From a bacterium (GTDB lineage Bacteria; JAHJDO01): a DNA stretch of 10,739 nt. Each line of letters opens with the position of its first letter. The stretch's first letter is position 1. The position numbers and the translations under genes were made by a program. Below, piece after piece: positions 7,271-10,739 of the stretch. The stretch is taken from the NCBI GenBank assembly GCA_030671985.1, contig DAOVHI010000038.1, positions 1 to 10,739 on the forward strand, read 5' to 3'. The notes beneath the pieces are model-generated. The model was not told the origin of the DNA, ran no database searches, and was given only the letters and a program-made list of their open reading frames with translations.

Positions 7271-7645
7271 CTATACAAGCCGTTTGGCTCCATTATATAC
7301 TTCTTCCACATGCAAAACAACGACTGCAACCCTTGGCAAATCATCACGAACCCATTTCTGCATTTCTTCAAATACCTGACCATCTGTCAACCGTTCAACA
7401 GTTCCTTTTATTTGGAATGAACCTTTATCCTTATCTCTAACGACAAAAGCCATCTTTGGATTGCTTAAAATATTACTGCGTGTTTTGTCAAAGTAATTAT
7501 CTGCTATTAATACGATTTCATCATCTATTGCTTTTAAATACGCAACATAAACAACATTTGAAACTCCGTCAGAACTGCATGTAGCGATTGGAAAAACGTC
7601 CTGCTTATTAATTGCTTTCCTAACCTCTTCCGGTAATTTTGCCAT
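7271..7645 (-). CDS. Pyridoxamine 5'-phosphate oxidase-like (PNPOx-fold) flavin-binding protein
   Basis: 124 residues of a single split-barrel FMN-binding fold: start MAKLPEEVRKAI, then FPIATCSSDGVSNVVYVAY, a stretch LIADNYFDKTRSNILSNPKMAFVV, and the strand SFQIKGTVERL typical of short PNPOx-family proteins in anaerobes. Such proteins commonly bind FMN, F420 or heme; true vitamin B6 oxidase activity is not implied. The ATG at 7645 is chosen because GGAG (7656 down to 7653) lies seven bases upstream; the ATG at 7651 would leave only one base. It is 30 bases upstream of the FAD oxidoreductase gene, so the two may act in one electron-transfer step, which is inference. Confidence 0.85.
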   Translation of the reverse strand: MAKLPEEVRKAINKQDVFPIATCSSDGVSNVVYVAYLKAIDDEIVLIADNYFDKTRSNILSNPKMAFVVRDKDKGSFQIKGTVERLTDGQVFEEMQKWVRDDLPRVAVVVLHVEEVYNGAKRLV

Positions 7646-7675
7646 TGTCATTCTCCTTTTGTTTTTATAGTTTTT

Positions 7676-8392
7676 TTAACTGCCTCTTACTACGCACTCC
7701 CCAACGTAAGGAGAAACAAGTTCCTGAATTTTATTCAGTTTTTCTATTGGATAAGGTTTAATTTTTTCGAATTTTGGATCTAATATCTCCCCCTGAGTTG
7801 AAAAGTTTTGCATAGCATATTTTTTCGCTCCATTGATAAATTCAGCTATTCTCAATATATCTTCTTCTTCATGCAAAGTCGGTACTACAGTAGTCCTGAA
7901 CTCATAATCAATATCAGAATCCATTATCAATTTAATGCTATCTTTAACTTTCTCCAGAATCAAGGGGCTCTTGATACCGGTAGATTTAGAATATGACGAA
8001 AAATTCAGAGGCGCTTTTATATCCATAGCTATATAATCAACTAATTTTCTATTAATCACCTCTGCGAGCATAGCGGGAAATGCACCGTTACTATCGAGTT
8101 TCACCATTATATCAAGTTCTCGTATTTTTTGAATAAACTCAGGTAAATTTTTATACATACACGGCTCACCGCCTGTTAGGCATATTCCATCAATCCATTT
8201 ATTGTTTTCACGCAAATAATCCCTAATCACTTCAAAAGAAATGGTTTCTAACTTTTCAGGACTAATAATAAGCCCGGCATTTTGACAGTAAGGACATCGA
8301 AAATTGCAATGCGGCGTATAAAGCGTGGAGACGATTTTACCATCCCAGTCAAGGAGCGAGGTTTGAATAAATCCTTTTATTATTAGCTTCAT
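7676..8392 (-). CDS. Radical SAM protein, anaerobic ribonucleotide reductase-activase (NrdG) type
   Basis: 238 residues. The [4Fe-4S]/SAM motif is Cys29-NFR-Cys33-PY-Cys36, and the SAM-binding GGEP is at 74-77. The opening GFIQTSLLDWDGK and the TPHCNFRCPYCQN block match the longer NrdG-like activases (TIGR02495 type) rather than the short E. coli NrdG. In the family it generates a glycyl radical on an anaerobic enzyme using SAM. No ribonucleotide reductase or other glycyl-radical enzyme is in the window, so its partner is unknown. It overlaps the previous radical SAM gene by four bases (ATGA at 8392-8389), a strong sign of coupled translation. Confidence 0.88.
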   Translation of the reverse strand: MKLIIKGFIQTSLLDWDGKIVSTLYTPHCNFRCPYCQNAGLIISPEKLETISFEVIRDYLRENNKWIDGICLTGGEPCMYKNLPEFIQKIRELDIMVKLDSNGAFPAMLAEVINRKLVDYIAMDIKAPLNFSSYSKSTGIKSPLILEKVKDSIKLIMDSDIDYEFRTTVVPTLHEEEDILRIAEFINGAKKYAMQNFSTQGEILDPKFEKIKPYPIEKLNKIQELVSPYVGECVVRGS

Positions 8393-9306
8393 CTTTGAAA
8401 ATATCTCTTTCCCTGATAGATCTTCAAACTTATTTTCTTTTGCCTTTCCAACTCACCTACATACTTTATGACTTCATTAATATGCAATCCCAGAGAAGAA
8501 GATATATCATCAGATGTTACAGGACGACGACTGATGAGAGTAAGAATTTCATCTTCTACATTCTTAAGATATGCCTTATGTCCCTTCTTGTTAAACGTGG
8601 CAATAATCTCACACTTATCTCCAAAAAAATCTTTTATTTTTGCAAGCTTTGAAGCACTTAATGTCTTTGCCCATTCTTCAGACGGAGGACGAACAGGAGT
8701 ATTTAACTGAATTTTATCCGGCTTAATTTGTTTCACTACGGACTTTAAGGCATTTAGTTCCGCCTCAGTATCATTTATGCCTTTAACGAGCATTATTTCA
8801 AGCCATATTTTACCCTTGTATACCTTACTAAAATCAATTAAACCTTTGATTGTTTCTTCTGCTTTCAAAGACGCGCATGGTCTATTTGCTTTTTCAAATA
8901 CGGCTTGTGTAACTCCGTCAAGAGAAGGCATTACCAGATCCGCAGGCAGCAGATCTTTTTTCAACATATCATCACTAAGTAGTGTAGCATTGGTAATAAC
9001 TGCTACGGGAATACTCGTTATCTCTTTTATTCTTCTTATAATTTCGCCTGTTTTTGAATTGAGAGTAGGTTCCCCACTACCGGATAAGGTAATATAGTCA
9101 ATATTTTTTGAACTCTTTAATACTTTTTCTAATTCAGCCAGTATTTTCTCACACGATACATATTCTTTTCTTTCAACCGTCTTGCATGTTGTTTTTCCAA
9201 TCTGGCAATAGATACAGTCAAGACTGCACACCTTAAAAGGAACCAGGTCTACTCCCAAAGAAAACCCTAATCTTCTTGATGGAACAGGTCCAAAAATACA
9301 AGACAT
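8389..9306 (-). CDS. Radical SAM protein (COG0731, wyosine-synthase-like) with C-terminal winged-helix-like region
   Basis: 305 residues. The start FGPVPSRRLGFSLGVD and the Cys27-SLD-Cys31-IY-Cys34 cluster motif are typical of COG0731 proteins; SGSGEP (75-80) is the SAM-contacting motif, and NTPVRPPSEEW follows further on. Residues about 247-305 (ILTLISRRPVTSDDISSSLG, then VIKYVGELERQKKI) look like a winged-helix domain, as also seen in bacterial members. Archaeal COG0731 enzymes make wyosine tRNA, but the bacterial members are mostly uncharacterised, so I do not claim that activity. The start has AAAAGGAT upstream and lies three bases after the methyltransferase stop; its 3' end overlaps the NrdG-like gene. 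Confidence 0.85.
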   Translation of the reverse strand: MSCIFGPVPSRRLGFSLGVDLVPFKVCSLDCIYCQIGKTTCKTVERKEYVSCEKILAELEKVLKSSKNIDYITLSGSGEPTLNSKTGEIIRRIKEITSIPVAVITNATLLSDDMLKKDLLPADLVMPSLDGVTQAVFEKANRPCASLKAEETIKGLIDFSKVYKGKIWLEIMLVKGINDTEAELNALKSVVKQIKPDKIQLNTPVRPPSEEWAKTLSASKLAKIKDFFGDKCEIIATFNKKGHKAYLKNVEDEILTLISRRPVTSDDISSSLGLHINEVIKYVGELERQKKISLKIYQGKRYFQR

Positions 9307-9309
9307 TGT

Positions 9310-9939
9310 TTAATCCTTTTTATTTTTCTCGGCCGATATTACCACAAAGCTGCCCTTGCCAAAACCATTTTGTGGCTTTTCAACTGAACTTATTTTATTT
9401 GGAAGTTCAAATATTGTCTGACAATAATAAAACCTGTTGAATCCTGTATCTTTAATTAAATCTGTTAATTCAGGAACACTAAAAAATTTTGCCTTTTTAT
9501 AGAATACGCTTTTCTTTTTCTGATATAGTTTACCCAAGAAGCTATTTTTATCAATTATACCGATTATAATTTTCCCATTGTTCTTTAAAACCCTACAGGA
9601 TTCTTCTATAATTTTACGAGGATTTTTAACAAAGCATATAGTAATAATAATTTCTACATAGTCAAAAGTGTCATTCTTAAATGGAAGCCGCTCGCCGTCA
9701 CACAATCTTACATTTATGCCTCTTTTTTTAGCGATTTTAAGCATTTCAATAGATGGATCAATGCCAAATTTGGTACCTAATGCCTTGGCGAATCTTCCTG
9801 TACCAACACCAATTTCAAGCCCTTTGCCCTTTTTAGGCAAAACCTGTTTTACGGCTTCAAGTTCTGATAAATAGGCAAACTTGTTCTTTTCATACCACGC
9901 ATCATATTTTTTATAATAATGATCGAAAACAGTATTCAT
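9310..9939 (-). CDS. Class I SAM-dependent methyltransferase
   Basis: 209 residues with a Rossmann-like methyltransferase fold. Motif I is LEIGVGTGRF (41-50); the acidic residue of GIDPSIEML marks strand 2; CDGERLPF and FDYVEIIITICF are motifs II/III; and CRVLKNNGKIIIGIID is the post-motif. These resemble the Methyltransf_11/UbiE-like group. The substrate cannot be predicted. It is three bases upstream of the COG0731 radical SAM gene, with GGGAG ahead of the ATG, and lies within the same operon as the thioredoxin-like gene upstream. A lysine-rich tail (KNKKD) ends the protein. Confidence 0.85.
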   Translation of the reverse strand: MNTVFDHYYKKYDAWYEKNKFAYLSELEAVKQVLPKKGKGLEIGVGTGRFAKALGTKFGIDPSIEMLKIAKKRGINVRLCDGERLPFKNDTFDYVEIIITICFVKNPRKIIEESCRVLKNNGKIIIGIIDKNSFLGKLYQKKKSVFYKKAKFFSVPELTDLIKDTGFNRFYYCQTIFELPNKISSVEKPQNGFGKGSFVVISAEKNKKD

Positions 9940-9970
9940 AGCGACAAAGCTCCCTGATTTTTACAGAACT

Positions 9971-10315
9971 TTAATCCTTAAACACCTCGTCTAGTATATC
10001 CGTTACTTCTTTTTCATTCTGGATACTGGTTGTGGCTTTAACAACCTTGCCGTTCTTGAAATAAACAGTAAAAGGCAGTCCTCTAAAGTGAGAACATTCT
10101 GGCAGACGCTTGATAAAAGAAGCGGCTGTAATATCGAAACTCATATTTCTCATCTTAACATCTGGATATTTGACTTCCAATTTTTCCATAATCCCATAAA
10201 CAGGGATACACATCGGCCCCATTCTCCCACAACAAATCATAATATTCTCATTATTCTTAAGTAACTCATCTATTTCTTCATGGCTCTCTATACTTTTTAG
10301 ATCTGTATCTAACAT
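9971..10315 (-). CDS. Thioredoxin-fold protein with atypical C-x6-C active site
   Basis: 114 residues from the ATG at 10315, chosen because AGGAG (10327 down to 10323) lies seven bases upstream; the ATG at 10348 would put that site inside the gene. The fold is thioredoxin-like: N-terminal helix SIESHEEIDELLK, then the central strand NIMICCGRMGPMCIPVYG where a thioredoxin would have WCGPC, a helix, MSFDITAA strand, a RGLPFTVYFKNGKVV segment with the cis-proline, and a final helix. The cysteines are Cys28-Cys29 and Cys36, i.e. C-x6-C, instead of CxxC. Whether it performs disulfide exchange or binds a metal is open. The operon context of radical SAM and NifX-type proteins would fit either. Confidence 0.8.
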   Translation of the reverse strand: MLDTDLKSIESHEEIDELLKNNENIMICCGRMGPMCIPVYGIMEKLEVKYPDVKMRNMSFDITAASFIKRLPECSHFRGLPFTVYFKNGKVVKATTSIQNEKEVTDILDEVFKD

Positions 10316-10360
10316 ATCATCACTCCTATTAGTTATTTTAATAATCATTTGTTTATCTCC

Positions 10361-10739
10361 CTAAACCTCAATCACTCTGCCAGCTCCTCCTTCAATGCAC
10401 TTCATGGGATATAATCTTTCAATATCTGCTTTATATTGTGTACAATGAGTAGGGCAAATTAATTCCAAATCTTTAAATAATCCGAATTCATTAAATCCGT
10501 GTAATCCTCCAATAAACCCCATAGACTTTACCGAGCTGCCGAGCTGCGTCTAAAATATGAGCCATATTTGGATGAGAGCAACCAACTATCAAAACTATTC
10601 CTTTATCAGTTTTAACTGCCATACATTGTTCTATCCCATCCAACTCTCCAGTAGAAAACACATTTTTATTAATCGTGATTGAATTGGTTACTTTAATTAC
10701 CCCCTTATTTTTTACTCCGCGAAAAGAGGTTGGAATATA
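10361..10739 (-). pseudogene. MBL-fold metallohydrolase, C-terminal part, one-base frameshift
   Basis: Runs off the window end; the stop is TAG at 10363-10361. The upstream frame encodes STGELDGIEQCMAVK, then KGIVLIVGCSHPNMAHILDA and AARQLGKVYG. After that the frame shifts and continues IGGLHGFNEFGLFKDLELIC, PTHCTQYKADIERLYPMKCI and GGAGRVIEV. The GCSHP, IGGLHGF and PTHCT motifs are the C-terminal metal-ligand and substrate regions of MBL-fold hydrolases of the COG1237 type. Removing one base in the A3C4 run at 10514-10520 (T3/G4 on the coding strand) restores a continuous protein of normal spacing. This could be a sequencing error, a true pseudogene, or less likely programmed frameshifting. 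The N-terminal HxHxDH half lies outside the window. It is the first visible gene of the operon, 45 bases before the thioredoxin-like gene. Confidence 0.8.
10531..10546. repeat. 8-bp tandem duplication CCGAGCTG x2 inside the MBL gene
   Basis: CCGAGCTG occurs twice head to tail within the MBL coding region, about 10 bases from the frameshift site. Keeping both copies gives the expected family spacing (AARQLGKVY), so the duplication is probably not itself the lesion. Confidence 0.7.

Noticed and set aside
10316-10348. Longer start at 10348 for the thioredoxin-like gene
   Set aside because: AGGAG lies seven bases before the ATG at 10315, and the extra 11 residues show no conserved character.
10328-10352. 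Fur-box-like AT-rich sequence before the thioredoxin-like gene
   Set aside because: Only a loose match, and it lies within the operon without a promoter.

Overview
The window looks like part of an AT-rich genome from an anaerobic, Gram-negative (two-membrane) bacterium. An outer-membrane beta-barrel porin and Sec signal peptides point to the cell envelope type. Ferrous-iron uptake, two radical SAM enzymes and two NifX-type proteins point to anaerobic life. The style of the genes recalls Desulfobacterota, Nitrospirota or candidate phyla such as Omnitrophota, but the sequence alone does not fix the phylum.

The window holds two convergent gene blocks. On the + strand (1-4970) lies an iron/metal-uptake block: the 3' part of feoB, then a promoter with a palindromic operator-like site, a small secreted protein, a DUF4198-type secreted protein, a 43-residue FeoB-associated Cys-rich membrane protein, and an OprO/OprP-family porin. 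A rho-independent terminator follows. Together these could form a path for a divalent metal, probably Fe(II), across outer membrane, periplasm and inner membrane: porin, then periplasmic metal-binding proteins, then FeoB.

On the - strand (reading from 10739 down to 5098) nine closely spaced genes look like one operon whose promoter lies outside the window. In transcription order they are: the C-terminal part of an MBL-fold metallohydrolase interrupted by a one-base frameshift; an atypical thioredoxin-fold protein; a SAM-dependent methyltransferase; a COG0731-type radical SAM protein with a C-terminal winged-helix-like region; an NrdG-type radical SAM activase; a PNPOx-like flavin protein; a CoA-disulfide-reductase-like FAD oxidoreductase; and two NifX/orange-protein-family proteins. 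The mix suggests metal-cofactor handling plus thiol/redox chemistry, but no pathway is established.

Most interesting points: the compact iron-uptake block with its palindrome over the -10 box, two neighbouring secreted proteins both predicted to mature with an N-terminal histidine, a large soluble insertion and altered gate motif in FeoB, the odd active site of the thioredoxin-like protein, and the frameshift in the MBL gene. No tRNA, rRNA, CRISPR array or insertion sequence was seen.
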